A stretch of 64,000 nucleotides of DNA, taken from assembly GCA_963777755.1 (NCBI GenBank), contig CAVZSC010000001.1:248001-312000 (forward strand), written 5' to 3'. A model generated the notes under the pieces. It was not told the origin of the DNA and did no database searches. It saw only the letters and a program-made list of their open reading frames with translations. Below, in pieces: positions 7,690 to 16,593 of the stretch. Source of the DNA: DATFWC01 sp963777755. GTDB lineage: Bacteria > Pseudomonadota > Alphaproteobacteria > Rhizobiales > Xanthobacteraceae. How positions within the stretch are numbered: the first letter of the stretch is position 1; every line of letters starts with the position of its first letter. The translations under genes were made by a program, and so were the position numbers.

Positions 7690-9444
7690 CTACCCGGCGA
7701 CGGCCTCGCGCACGGGTGCCCCGTAGGTTTTCGGGATGCGGTCGGCATAGACCTGCACGAATTCGTCCATTCGGTTCGCGCCCTCCACCGGCCGCAGCAA
7801 CTCGTCGATGTAGTGCTTCGACTGCGGGTCAGCCTGGATGGTTTTGCGGATGCGCCGGTAGCGATGGACCAGGCGGCCCCATTGGATCGCGCCCTTGACG
7901 AAATCGTAGGCGCGCCACGGATAGAAGATCAGCGGGTTGACGATCGGCATGCCGTGGCGGCGTTGCGTCCGCACCTTGCGGCGGATCATGCCGAACTGCA
8001 GCGGATGCACATCTTCGATCCAGTTCGATCCGGAGAACACGGTCAGCGCGTTGCCCACGCGGCTCATGTGCAGGCCGTTGACGAAGGCGCGGCGCAGGAT
8101 CGTCTCGACATGCGCGTCGTCGTAATACTGGTCCCAGGCGTCGCGATAGACCTTCTCCCAGGTTTCCTTCGACATGATCGGGTGACTCGTGCACACGTGC
8201 TCGAGATCGTACTTGTTCATGTCGGGGTCCATCGCGACCCCCTTCGTGTACAGGATCTTGTGGTCCTCCGAGCCGGGCAGCGGCGTGAGGCAGAAGAACT
8301 CCAGGATGTCGATCGGCAGCTCGCGCTTGAGGATCTCGATGTCGCGCTTGATCGACTCCGGGGTATCGGTCGGGAAGCCGAGGATGTAGCCGGCCCAGAT
8401 CATCACCTTGGCCTTGCGCCAGGCCTGCAGCATCTCGCGGTATTCCCAGATCTTGTTCTGGCGCTTCTTGGCGCCCATCAGGGATTCCGGGTTGATGTTC
8501 TCGAGACCGATATAGACCGTGGCGCAGCCGGCCCGGGCACACTTGTCGATGAAGCCGGGGATGCGGTGGCACATCGTATCCACCTGGATCAGGAGCCGGA
8601 TCACGAAGCCGCGCTGCTCGCGCATCTCGATGATGCGGTCGAGGATCGGTTCCCAGTTCTTGTTGCGGGCAAAATTATCGTCGGTGATGAAGAAGCGCGT
8701 CACTCCCTGCGCCGCGTTGGCGCGGATGATGGCCTCGACGTCGTCGGGCGTGCGATAACGCGACTTGCGTCCCTGCACGTTGATGATGGTGCAGAAGCTG
8801 CACTGGAACGGGCAGCCGCGGCCGGCATCGAAGCTCGTGTACTTGCCCGACACCCGCTCGACCAGCCGGGCCGGCAGGATCGGGAACATGGCCGAAGACA
8901 TGTCGGGAAGGTCGTTGAGGAAATTGTAGATGGGCTTGAGCTGGCCGCTGTCGATGTCGCGCAGGACGTCGGCCATGCGGCCCTCGGCCTCGCCGGCAAA
9001 CAGCGTGATGCCGAGATCGAGCGCTTCCTTGAGATCGGGCGGCAGCTCGGGCAGCATGGAGATGCAGCCGCCGACGTGAAAGCCGCCGATCACCACCGGG
9101 ATCCCGGCGGCGCGAAACTGGCGGCCGATGTCGAGAGCGCGCGGGAACTGGTTCGACTGCACGCCCACCAGGCCGACGAACCCGCCGCCGGCGGCGCGGA
9201 TCTGCCCGATGATCCGCTCGATCCTGACGATGGTGTTGCACTCGTCGCAGGCGTCAATCTCGATGTCGACCTCGGGCCCCAGGACCTTGTTGTCGGCACA
9301 CTCGGCGAGCAGGCCGTGCACGCTGGCGAGGCTGTTGGACGGGATCGAGGAGCGATGCCACTGGATGACATAGCCGTCGTGGTCGTAGTGGGACGGCTTG
9401 ATCAGGAAAATCTTGAACGCTCGCTTCGCCATCGGCTGCCCCAT
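7690..9444 (-). CDS. B12-binding-domain radical SAM protein
   Basis: 584-residue protein with an N-terminal Rossmann-like region where B12-binding domains sit (residues about 10-165) and a radical SAM core. The [4Fe-4S] motif is CPFQCSFC at 211-218, preceded by SFDAGRG. The usual cobalamin DxHxxG motif is not evident; the region reads IDACDECNTIV, so cobalamin may not be bound through a protein His. The C-terminal 170 residues resemble the extension of hopanoid-type and similar radical SAM enzymes, but the reaction is unknown. The start may instead be the ATG at 9432 (MAKRAFKIFLIKPS). Confidence 0.85.
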   Translation of the reverse strand: MGQPMAKRAFKIFLIKPSHYDHDGYVIQWHRSSIPSNSLASVHGLLAECADNKVLGPEVDIEIDACDECNTIVRIERIIGQIRAAGGGFVGLVGVQSNQFPRALDIGRQFRAAGIPVVIGGFHVGGCISMLPELPPDLKEALDLGITLFAGEAEGRMADVLRDIDSGQLKPIYNFLNDLPDMSSAMFPILPARLVERVSGKYTSFDAGRGCPFQCSFCTIINVQGRKSRYRTPDDVEAIIRANAAQGVTRFFITDDNFARNKNWEPILDRIIEMREQRGFVIRLLIQVDTMCHRIPGFIDKCARAGCATVYIGLENINPESLMGAKKRQNKIWEYREMLQAWRKAKVMIWAGYILGFPTDTPESIKRDIEILKRELPIDILEFFCLTPLPGSEDHKILYTKGVAMDPDMNKYDLEHVCTSHPIMSKETWEKVYRDAWDQYYDDAHVETILRRAFVNGLHMSRVGNALTVFSGSNWIEDVHPLQFGMIRRKVRTQRRHGMPIVNPLIFYPWRAYDFVKGAIQWGRLVHRYRRIRKTIQADPQSKHYIDELLRPVEGANRMDEFVQVYADRIPKTYGAPVREAVAG

Positions 9445-9566
9445 GCCCAGCAGGAGGAACTTTCAAGCCGCCCCTCGGACCGGGGCCATTGGAGCGAAAA
9501 TACCGGAAATCACAGTGTATTAGCAATACTGGCGGGGGCATTGCATGAAGGAGCGTGCCTTTTCGG

Positions 9567-9965
9567 TCACACAATCCGGAAGACCGACAGCACCAGGATG
9601 ATCAGCGCCGCCCACGAGGCGAGGAAGCTCAGGGTGCGAAACAGCGGCACGCCCCAGGCGTAGATGACCGCGTGGGCCAGTCGTGACGCGAAATAGAGCA
9701 CGCAGGCGGTGACGGTGAGCGCGCTGTGGATGTTGAGCACGTGCAGGATAAGCACCAGCGGTGCGAACAGCACCAGGTTCTCGACCGCGTTATCGTGCGC
9801 AGCCATCAGCCGCTGCGCCCATGGTGACTGCGGCACGGCGTTCGGGCCGGGATTGTCGACGGTTGCCTCGATGCCCCGCACCATGATGCGATCGATCATG
9901 TAGGGAACCCACAGCAGGCCGGTCATGATGATCGTCAGCACCAGCCAGAACAATTCCTGGGTCAT
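9567..9965 (-). CDS. MAPEG family membrane protein
   Basis: 132-residue inner-membrane protein with four hydrophobic segments (LFWLVLTIIMTGLLWVPYM, ENLVLFAPLVLILHVLN, TVTACVLYFASRLAHAVIYAW, FLASWAALIILVLSVF). RLMAAHDNAVENLVLFAPLV is the MAPEG signature. Members include glutathione-dependent transferases, but bacterial copies are mostly uncharacterised. The start at 9965 (MTQELFWLV) gives the usual length. It lies between phaC and the radical SAM gene, all on the minus strand. Confidence 0.8.
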   Translation of the reverse strand: MTQELFWLVLTIIMTGLLWVPYMIDRIMVRGIEATVDNPGPNAVPQSPWAQRLMAAHDNAVENLVLFAPLVLILHVLNIHSALTVTACVLYFASRLAHAVIYAWGVPLFRTLSFLASWAALIILVLSVFRIV

Positions 9966-10035
9966 GCGTCGCCCTCGCTGCGGTGCCCCAACGCACGCAC
10001 CAGCAGTCACACTATCAATCGCTCATGTGGCGTAA

Positions 10036-11841
10036 TCAATCTCTCACCTTGACGTAGCTTCCCGGCGCATCCTCGATCGGCTCGAGCTTGCCGCCGCCCG
10101 GCTCGCGCGGCTCCGTTTCGGTCGGGTCCTGGTCCTTGATCCATTGCAGCCAGTCCGGCCACCACGAACCGGGGTGCTCCTCGGCCTTGGCGAGCCAGCC
10201 GTCGAGATTGCCGGTCGGCGGACCGCCGGTCCAATACTGGTACTTGGTCTTGTCCGGGGGATTGACCACGCCGGCGATATGGCCGGATCCGGCGAGCACG
10301 TAGCGCACCGGGCCGCCGAAGAATTTCGCGCCGAGGAAGGCCGATTTCGCCGGCGCGATATGATCTTCCCGCGTCGCCAGGTTGTAGATCGGAATGGTGA
10401 TCCGCCCGAGATCGACCGGCTCGCCGGCGATCATCATCTCGCCGCGGCTGAGCTTGTTGTGCAGGTAGCAATTGCGCAGATAGAACGAATGGTTCGCCGC
10501 CGGCATGCGGGTCGAATCGGAATTCCAGTAGAGCAGGTCGAACGCCAGCGGCGGCTCGCCCTTGAGATAGTTGCCGATCACATAGGGCCAGACCAGGTCG
10601 TTGGAGCGCAGCATGTTGAAGGCGCTCGCCATCTTCGAGCCCTCCAGGTAGCCCTGCTCGTCCATGCGCCGTTCCAGCGCCTGCACCCGTTCCTCGTCGA
10701 CGAACACCTTGAGGTCGCCCGCATAGGTGAAGTCGACCTGCGCGGCGAACAGGGTCGCCGACATGACGCGGTCGTCATGCTTGCCCGCCATGTGCGCGAG
10801 CGTGACCGACAGCAGCGTCCCGCCGACGCAATAGCCGATGGTGTGGACCTTGCGCTCGCCCGTCACCTGCTCGATGAGCTCGAGGGCCCTGAGCGGCCCC
10901 TCGTTCATGTATGCCTCGAAGCTCTTGGTCGCGAGCCGCGCGTCCGGGTTGACCCACGATATGACGAACACGGTGAGGCCCTGGCTGACGCACCACTTGA
11001 TGAAGGATTTCTCCGGGGTGAGGTCGAGGATGTAGAACTTGTTGATCCACGGCGGCACGATCAGCAGCGGAGCCTGGAGTACTTTGGGCGTCGTCGGCGC
11101 GTATTGGATGAGCTGCATCAGCTCGTTCTGGAAGATCACCTTGCCGGGCGTGATCGCGAGGTTCCTGCCGACCGCGAACCTCTCCGCGTCGGACTGGCGG
11201 ATCTTCAGCGTGCCGCGGCCGGCCTCGATGTCCTGCGCCAGCATGTGCATGCCGCGCACGAGGTTGTCGGCGTTCGATGACAGCGTCTGGCGCAGCAGCT
11301 CCGGATTGGTCAGCACGAAGTTCGACGGCGAGATCGCGTTGGCGATCTGGCGCACATAGAACTCGGCCTTTTGCTTGGTATGGGCGTCGAGGCCGGCCGC
11401 ATCCTTGACCAGGTGATCAGCCCACCGGGTGGTCAGCAGATAGGCCTGCTTGAGAAAATCGAAGAACTGATTCGTGGTCCATTCCGGATCGGCGAAGCGA
11501 CGATCCTTCGGGTCCGGCGCGGCGATCGGCGGCGCGTCCTCGCCCGCCAAACGCTTGGTGGCCGCCGCCCACAGCTCAAGATAGTCCTTGGCGAGGCCAG
11601 CCTGTAGCTCGAACGCCCGCTGCGGATCGCGCAGCCAGTACTCGATGACCTGGCCGAGCGTTTTCACGACATCGGTCACTTCCTCCGGCATCTCGCTCTT
11701 GATCTGGCCTTCCTCGCGCGGCTTGAGATAGGCGGCGAGCGCCTTGCCGCCTTCCTCCACCAGGCGCCCGAAATTCTTGGCAAACGCCTCCACGTCGACC
11801 TGGGCGACGGGGGTCAGCTCCGCGGGGGCCTTCTCGTTCAT
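10036..11841 (-). CDS. phaC: Class I polyhydroxyalkanoate synthase
   Basis: Polymerises (R)-3-hydroxyacyl-CoA into storage polyester granules; 601 residues, normal for class I PhaC. The N-terminal PhaC domain is followed by an alpha/beta-hydrolase core. The nucleophile Cys338 is in the lipase-like box GYCVGG. The catalytic Asp is in ATREDHIAP and the His in GSGHIAGVVNPP. The motif PPWINKFYILDL also fits. It is transcribed away from a small lipoprotein gene. No phaA, phaB or phasin gene lies in the window. Confidence 0.95.
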   Translation of the reverse strand: MNEKAPAELTPVAQVDVEAFAKNFGRLVEEGGKALAAYLKPREEGQIKSEMPEEVTDVVKTLGQVIEYWLRDPQRAFELQAGLAKDYLELWAAATKRLAGEDAPPIAAPDPKDRRFADPEWTTNQFFDFLKQAYLLTTRWADHLVKDAAGLDAHTKQKAEFYVRQIANAISPSNFVLTNPELLRQTLSSNADNLVRGMHMLAQDIEAGRGTLKIRQSDAERFAVGRNLAITPGKVIFQNELMQLIQYAPTTPKVLQAPLLIVPPWINKFYILDLTPEKSFIKWCVSQGLTVFVISWVNPDARLATKSFEAYMNEGPLRALELIEQVTGERKVHTIGYCVGGTLLSVTLAHMAGKHDDRVMSATLFAAQVDFTYAGDLKVFVDEERVQALERRMDEQGYLEGSKMASAFNMLRSNDLVWPYVIGNYLKGEPPLAFDLLYWNSDSTRMPAANHSFYLRNCYLHNKLSRGEMMIAGEPVDLGRITIPIYNLATREDHIAPAKSAFLGAKFFGGPVRYVLAGSGHIAGVVNPPDKTKYQYWTGGPPTGNLDGWLAKAEEHPGSWWPDWLQWIKDQDPTETEPREPGGGKLEPIEDAPGSYVKVRD

Positions 11842-12046
11842 GGGATCAAGATCTTTCGGCCAATGCCAATATGCCCCCCGTTCCGGCCGCCCGGGAGAGA
11901 ATTGCGCCGCGCACCCATACCGCAGCGCCTTGACGCCAACTTTACCATTTCTGGATAGGAGATATCAGCGGGATAAGTTCCTCAAGACATCTCGCTGTCG
12001 CGGGGGCCCAGCCCGTGGCGGCGGTGTCGGAATGCCGGGGTCCAGG

Positions 12047-12355
12047 ATGTCACGGTGGCGTTGGCACGAATGGTTTTCCGCGAAGGCGCGCTGGGCGGCG
12101 GTGCTCGGCGTGATCGCCGTGACGGCCACCGGCTGCACCGCCCAGCTGGCTGATCTGGCGGAGCCGGTCGACACTCCGCCCCGTCCGGCGGTCGCGCCGG
12201 CCTTTCCGGCGGTCAACCACATGCCGGCCGCGCGCGCCGGAAGGCCGCTCACCGCCGAGGAAAGCCGGCGGGTCGCCGAGGAACTGACCGCCCTGCGGGC
12301 GCGCCAGGATCTGGAAACCACCGGCTCCATCCCGGCGCGGACGCCGGGCCGCTAG
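12047..12355 (+). CDS. Small putative lipoprotein
   Basis: About 102 residues. The N-terminus has basic residues, a hydrophobic stretch (WAAVLGVIAVTAT) and the lipobox-like TGC, so the mature protein would be lipid-anchored at that Cys. The rest is Pro/Ala-rich followed by a predicted helix (LTAEESRRVAEELTALRARQDLE). Function not recognised. ATG 12047 is chosen; ATG 12032 in the same frame is possible. It ends 117 bases before the aminotransferase gene. Confidence 0.6.
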   Translation: MSRWRWHEWFSAKARWAAVLGVIAVTATGCTAQLADLAEPVDTPPRPAVAPAFPAVNHMPAARAGRPLTAEESRRVAEELTALRARQDLETTGSIPARTPGR

Positions 12356-12472
12356 GCGCTGACGGAAATCCTACTCCCGCCGACACAATCCCGTGCTAGA
12401 AGGCTGCTTCGCGCCGGGCCTCGCCGTTGAGGCCGATCCCGGCCGAGAGCGTCTCGAGGGAGCCCGCGACTT

Positions 12473-13690
12473 ATGGAAGAGTTCTACCGCATCCGCCGTT
12501 TGCCGCCCTATGTGTTCGAGCAGGTGAACCGCGCCAAGGCGCAGGCGCGCAATGCGGGTGCCGACATCATCGACCTCGGCATGGGCAATCCGGACCTGCC
12601 GGCGCCGCCGCACGTCCTCGAAAAGCTCAAGGAGACGATCGGCAAGCCGCGCACCGATCGCTATTCGGCCTCCAAGGGCATCGCCGGCTTGCGGCGCGCC
12701 CAGGCGGCCTACTACCAGCGCCGGTTCGGCGTGAAGCTCAATCCGGAGACCCAGATCGTCGCCACGCTCGGCTCCAAGGAGGGCTTCGCCAATGTGGCGC
12801 AGGCGATCACCGCGCCGGGCGATGTCATCATCGTTCCCAATCCGAGCTATCCGATCCACGCCTTCGGCTTCCTGATGGCCGGTGGCGTGATCCGCTCGAT
12901 CCAGTCCGACCCGACGCCGCAGTTCTTCGAGGTGCTCGAGCGCGCCGTGATCCACTCGATCCCCAAGCCGATCGCGGTGGTCGTATGCTATCCGGCCAAT
13001 CCCACCGCCTTCGTCGCCGACCTGGACTTCTACCGCGACCTCGTGCTGTTCGCGAAGAAGCACGGCATCTTCATCCTCTCCGACCTCGCCTATGCGGAGG
13101 TGTATTTCGACGGCGATCCGCCCCCCTCCGTGCTGCAGGTGCCGGGCGCGATCGACGTGACGGTGGAATTCACCTCGATGTCGAAGACCTTCTCCATGCC
13201 GGGCTGGCGCATGGGGTTCGCGGTCGGCAACGAGCGCATCGTCGCGGCGCTGGCGCGGGTGAAATCCTACCTCGATTACGGCGCCTTCACGCCGGTGCAG
13301 GTCGCCGCCACCGCCGCGCTCAACGGGCCGGAGGACTGCATCCGCGAGATGCGCGATTGCTACCGCCGCCGGCGCGACGCTGTGGTGGACAGTTTCGGCC
13401 GCGCCGGCTGGCCCGTGCCGGCGCCGCCCGCCTCGATGTTCGCCTGGGCGCCGCTGCCCGACATGTTCCGCTCGCTCGGCAGCCTGGAATTCTCCAAGCT
13501 CCTGGTGGAGAAGGCGGAAGTCGCAGTGTCGCCCGGCGTCGCCTTCGGCGAGCACGGGGAGGGGTTCGTGCGCATCGCCCTGGTGGAGAACGAGCAGCGA
13601 ATCCGCCAAGCCGCCCGCAACATCCGCCGGTTCCTTGAATCGGCCCCGGAAAAGTTGCACAACGTGGTCCCCCTCGCGACCCGCCGGTGA
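12473..13690 (+). CDS. alaC: Class I/II aminotransferase, AlaC-like
   Basis: PLP-dependent aminotransferase, 405 residues, strongly resembling the glutamate-pyruvate transaminase AlaC along its length (RLPPYVF, DLGMGNPD, GSKEGFANV, VPNPSYPIH, CYPANPTA, DLAYAEVYFDG, GAFTPVQVAA, SPGVAFGEHGEGFVRIALVEN). The Schiff-base lysine is Lys238 in SMSKTFSMPGWR. Related proteins are often labelled LL-diaminopimelate aminotransferase, so that remains an alternative. The start has GAGGGAG upstream. It leads a gene block with hom and glpX, and may feed amino-acid biosynthesis from pyruvate or aspartate. Confidence 0.85.
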   Translation: MEEFYRIRRLPPYVFEQVNRAKAQARNAGADIIDLGMGNPDLPAPPHVLEKLKETIGKPRTDRYSASKGIAGLRRAQAAYYQRRFGVKLNPETQIVATLGSKEGFANVAQAITAPGDVIIVPNPSYPIHAFGFLMAGGVIRSIQSDPTPQFFEVLERAVIHSIPKPIAVVVCYPANPTAFVADLDFYRDLVLFAKKHGIFILSDLAYAEVYFDGDPPPSVLQVPGAIDVTVEFTSMSKTFSMPGWRMGFAVGNERIVAALARVKSYLDYGAFTPVQVAATAALNGPEDCIREMRDCYRRRRDAVVDSFGRAGWPVPAPPASMFAWAPLPDMFRSLGSLEFSKLLVEKAEVAVSPGVAFGEHGEGFVRIALVENEQRIRQAARNIRRFLESAPEKLHNVVPLATRR

Positions 13691-13723
13691 GGGGCGTTTC
13701 CACCCGTTTTTTCCGGACCTTGC

Positions 13724-15049
13724 ATGGTGGCGCCGCTGAAAGTGGGTCTGGCCGGACTCGGCACCGTCGGCGCGTCGGTGGTGCAGCTGATCGCGCGCCA
13801 GCGCGAGGCGCTCACGGCGCGCTGCGGCCGCCCGATCGAAGTCGTGGCGGTGTGCGCGCGCTCGCGCTCGCGCCAGCGTGACGTCGATCTCGGCGCCATG
13901 CGCTGGGTCGACGACCCGGTGGGGCTTGCCGCCGATCCGGGAATCGACGTGTTCGTCGAGCTGATCGGCGGCGAAGGCGACCCCGCCAAGGCGGCGATCG
14001 AGCGGGCGCTCGCGTCCGGAAAATCCGTCGTCACCGCCAACAAGGCATTGCTGGCGCGCCACGGCGTGGCGCTGGCGGCGCTCGCCGAACAGCACCACGT
14101 GGCGCTCAATTTCGAGGCCGCCGTCGCCGGCGGCATTCCCATCATCAAGACGCTGCGCGAAGGCCTGGTCGGCAATTCGCTCGAGCGCATCTACGGCATC
14201 CTCAACGGCACCTGCAACTACATCCTCACGCGCATGGAGCGGGAGAAGCTGTCATTCGCCGATTGCCTCAAGGATGCGCAGCGCCTCGGCTACGCCGAAG
14301 CCGATCCGACCTTCGACGTGGAGGGGCACGACACCGCCCAGAAGCTCGCCATCCTGGCGAGCCTCGCGTTCGGCACCAAGGTCGACCCGGATGCGGTCTA
14401 CGTGGAGGGCATTTCCTCGATCACCCCGGACGACCTCGATGCCGCCGAGGAGCTCGGCTACCGCATCAAGCTCCTCGGCGTTGCGGTCGCGACCGATCAG
14501 GGCATCGAGCAGCGCGTGCACCCGACCATGGTGCCCAAGGATTCGGCGATCGCCCAGGTCATGGGCGTCACCAACGCGGTCACCGTCGATGCCGACGCGG
14601 TGCACGCGATCACACTGGTCGGCCCGGGCGCCGGCGGTATGGCGACTGCCTCGGCGGTCGTCTCCGACATCGGCGACATCGCCCGCGGGGTGCGTACGCC
14701 GCCGTTCGGGCGGCCGACCGGGCGCCTGGCGGTGAGCGGAAAGGCGCCGATGCAGCGCCACGAGGGCGGCTACTACATCCGCATGCTCGCGGTCGACCGC
14801 CCCGGCACCGCCGCCACCATCGCGACACGGCTTGCCGAGCAGCAGATCTCGCTCGAATCGATCGTGCAACGCCACCGCGGCGAGCGTCCCAAGGGTGGCG
14901 AGGATCCGGCGCGCGCCGCCCCCGCGGTGCCCGTCATACTGATTACATATGCGACGACGGAAGATGCGGTTCGCAAGGCGCTTGCCGCAATCGAGCAGGA
15001 CAAGGTCATATCCGGGACGCCGCAGGTCATTCGGATCGAAAAGAACTAG
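13724..15049 (+). CDS. hom: Homoserine dehydrogenase
   Basis: Reduces aspartate semialdehyde to homoserine for threonine and methionine synthesis; 441 residues. An N-terminal NAD(P)-binding motif (GLAGLGTVGASVVQLI) is followed by the catalytic domain (VVTANKALLA, EAAVAGGIPIIKTLREGLVGN, GILNGTCNYILTRM, GYAEADPTFDVEGHDTAQKL). A C-terminal ACT domain (MLAVDRPGTAATIATRLAEQQISLESIVQ) probably gives threonine feedback control. It starts 33 bases after the aminotransferase and precedes glpX, likely in one operon. Confidence 0.95.
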   Translation: MVAPLKVGLAGLGTVGASVVQLIARQREALTARCGRPIEVVAVCARSRSRQRDVDLGAMRWVDDPVGLAADPGIDVFVELIGGEGDPAKAAIERALASGKSVVTANKALLARHGVALAALAEQHHVALNFEAAVAGGIPIIKTLREGLVGNSLERIYGILNGTCNYILTRMEREKLSFADCLKDAQRLGYAEADPTFDVEGHDTAQKLAILASLAFGTKVDPDAVYVEGISSITPDDLDAAEELGYRIKLLGVAVATDQGIEQRVHPTMVPKDSAIAQVMGVTNAVTVDADAVHAITLVGPGAGGMATASAVVSDIGDIARGVRTPPFGRPTGRLAVSGKAPMQRHEGGYYIRMLAVDRPGTAATIATRLAEQQISLESIVQRHRGERPKGGEDPARAAPAVPVILITYATTEDAVRKALAAIEQDKVISGTPQVIRIEKN

Positions 15050-15119
15050 CGCACGTTTTGGGTCACGTGGCACCGAATCATGCCGTATTGTCCGGCGGGC
15101 GATTGAAGGAGTTCGACGA

Positions 15120-16112
15120 ATGTCATTGGTAGTGCAGCCGCATCTGATGCTGGAGCGCATCCTGTCGCTCGAGATCGTGCGGGTGACCGAGCGGGCGGCG
15201 GTGTCTGCTGCGCGCCTGCGCGGGCGCGGCAACGAGAAGGCCGCCGACCAGGCGGCGGTCGACGCCATGCGCCGCGAGCTCAACAATCTGCCGATCGAAG
15301 GAACGATCGTCATCGGGGAGGGGGAGCGCGACGAGGCGCCGATGCTGTTCATCGGCGAAGTGGTGGGCAACAAGGGTGGCTTCAAGGTGGACATCGCGGT
15401 CGATCCCCTCGAAGGCACCACGCTGTGCGCCAAGGACATGCCCGGCGCCATCGCCACCATGGCGATGGCCGAGGGCGGTACGCTGCTCAATGCTCCCGAC
15501 GTCTATATGGAGAAGATCGCGATCGGCCCGGGGTACCCCAAAGGCGTCGTCGATCTCGATGCGCCCCCCGGCGAGAACCTCGCCGCCCTCGCCAAGGCCA
15601 AAGGCGTGAAGCCGGAGAACCTCACGGCGCTCATCCTCGACCGGCCGCGCCATGCGGATCTGATCGCCGCCGTGCGCAAGTCGGGCGCGGCGGTGCGTCT
15701 GATCACCGATGGCGACGTCGCCGGGGTGATCCACACGGCCAACGTCCACGCCACCGGCATCGACATCTACATCGGCATCGGCGGCGCGCCCGAGGGCGTG
15801 CTGGCCGCCGCGGCGCTGCGCTGCATCGGCGGGCAGATGGAATGCCGGCTGGTGCTCGACACCGAGGAGAAGCGCAGCCGTGCCGCCAAGATGGGCATCA
15901 AGGACCCGCGCAAGAAATACCAGATCGAGGACATGGTCAAAGGCGACTGCCTGTTCGCCGCGACCGGGGTCACCAACGGCGACCTGCTCAAGGGCGTGCG
16001 CTTCAACCGCGACGTGATCCATACCGAGACCGTGGTGATGCGCTCGGTCACCGGCACGGTGCGTTGGATCTCCGCCGAGCACCGGCAGCTCGACAAGTTC
16101 CATTTGGACTGA
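15120..16112 (+). CDS. glpX: Class II fructose-1,6-bisphosphatase
   Basis: Hydrolyses fructose-1,6-bisphosphate in gluconeogenesis or the Calvin cycle; 330 residues. Metal-binding motifs are GEGERDE (about 66-72) and DPLEGTT (95-101); the family signature GGAPEGVLAAAALRCIGGQ is also present. The start at 15120 has GAAGGAG seven bases upstream. Its stop overlaps the start of the GNAT gene, so translation is probably coupled. Confidence 0.95.
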   Translation: MSLVVQPHLMLERILSLEIVRVTERAAVSAARLRGRGNEKAADQAAVDAMRRELNNLPIEGTIVIGEGERDEAPMLFIGEVVGNKGGFKVDIAVDPLEGTTLCAKDMPGAIATMAMAEGGTLLNAPDVYMEKIAIGPGYPKGVVDLDAPPGENLAALAKAKGVKPENLTALILDRPRHADLIAAVRKSGAAVRLITDGDVAGVIHTANVHATGIDIYIGIGGAPEGVLAAAALRCIGGQMECRLVLDTEEKRSRAAKMGIKDPRKKYQIEDMVKGDCLFAATGVTNGDLLKGVRFNRDVIHTETVVMRSVTGTVRWISAEHRQLDKFHLD

Positions 16113-16576
16113 TGAGGATCGCGATGCGCGCGCCCGACGTCACCATCCGGCCGGTGGGCGTCGCGGAGCGCGCCGCATGGGAGCCGCTGTGGCGCGGCTA
16201 TCAGATCTTCTACGAGGTCGACATCCCGGCCGCGACGACCGACGTCACCTGGGCGCGCCTGCACGACCCGAACGAGCCGATGGGCGTGCTCGGTGCCTAT
16301 GTGGACGGCAGGCTCGTCGGCATCGTCCACTATATCTTTCACCGCTCGTGCTGGACGGTCGGAGACTACTGCTATCTGCAGGACCTGTTCGTCCACCAGG
16401 ATGTGCGTAACCGCGGCGTCGCGCGCGCCCTCATCGCCGCCGTGGAGGAGAAGGCGAAGGCGGCCGGCGCAAGCCGCGTCCATTGGCTGACGCATGAAAC
16501 CAACGCGGTCGCGCGCGCCCTCTACGACAAGCTGGCGGAGCGTCCCGGCTTCATCCAGTATCGCAAGATATTCTAA
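16112..16576 (+). CDS. GNAT family N-acetyltransferase
   Basis: 154-residue acyl-CoA-dependent acetyltransferase. The acetyl-CoA loop is VHQDVRNRGVARALIAAVEEKAKAAG, preceded by the beta-strand CYLQDLFV, and the C-terminal THETNAVARALYDKLAERPGFIQYRKIF is typical. ATG 16112 overlaps the glpX stop by one base; ATG 16124 is also possible. The substrate is unknown. It sits between glpX and recJ, likely in one transcript. Confidence 0.85.
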   Translation: MRIAMRAPDVTIRPVGVAERAAWEPLWRGYQIFYEVDIPAATTDVTWARLHDPNEPMGVLGAYVDGRLVGIVHYIFHRSCWTVGDYCYLQDLFVHQDVRNRGVARALIAAVEEKAKAAGASRVHWLTHETNAVARALYDKLAERPGFIQYRKIF

Positions 16577-16593
16577 CAACTGATTCGACTGCG

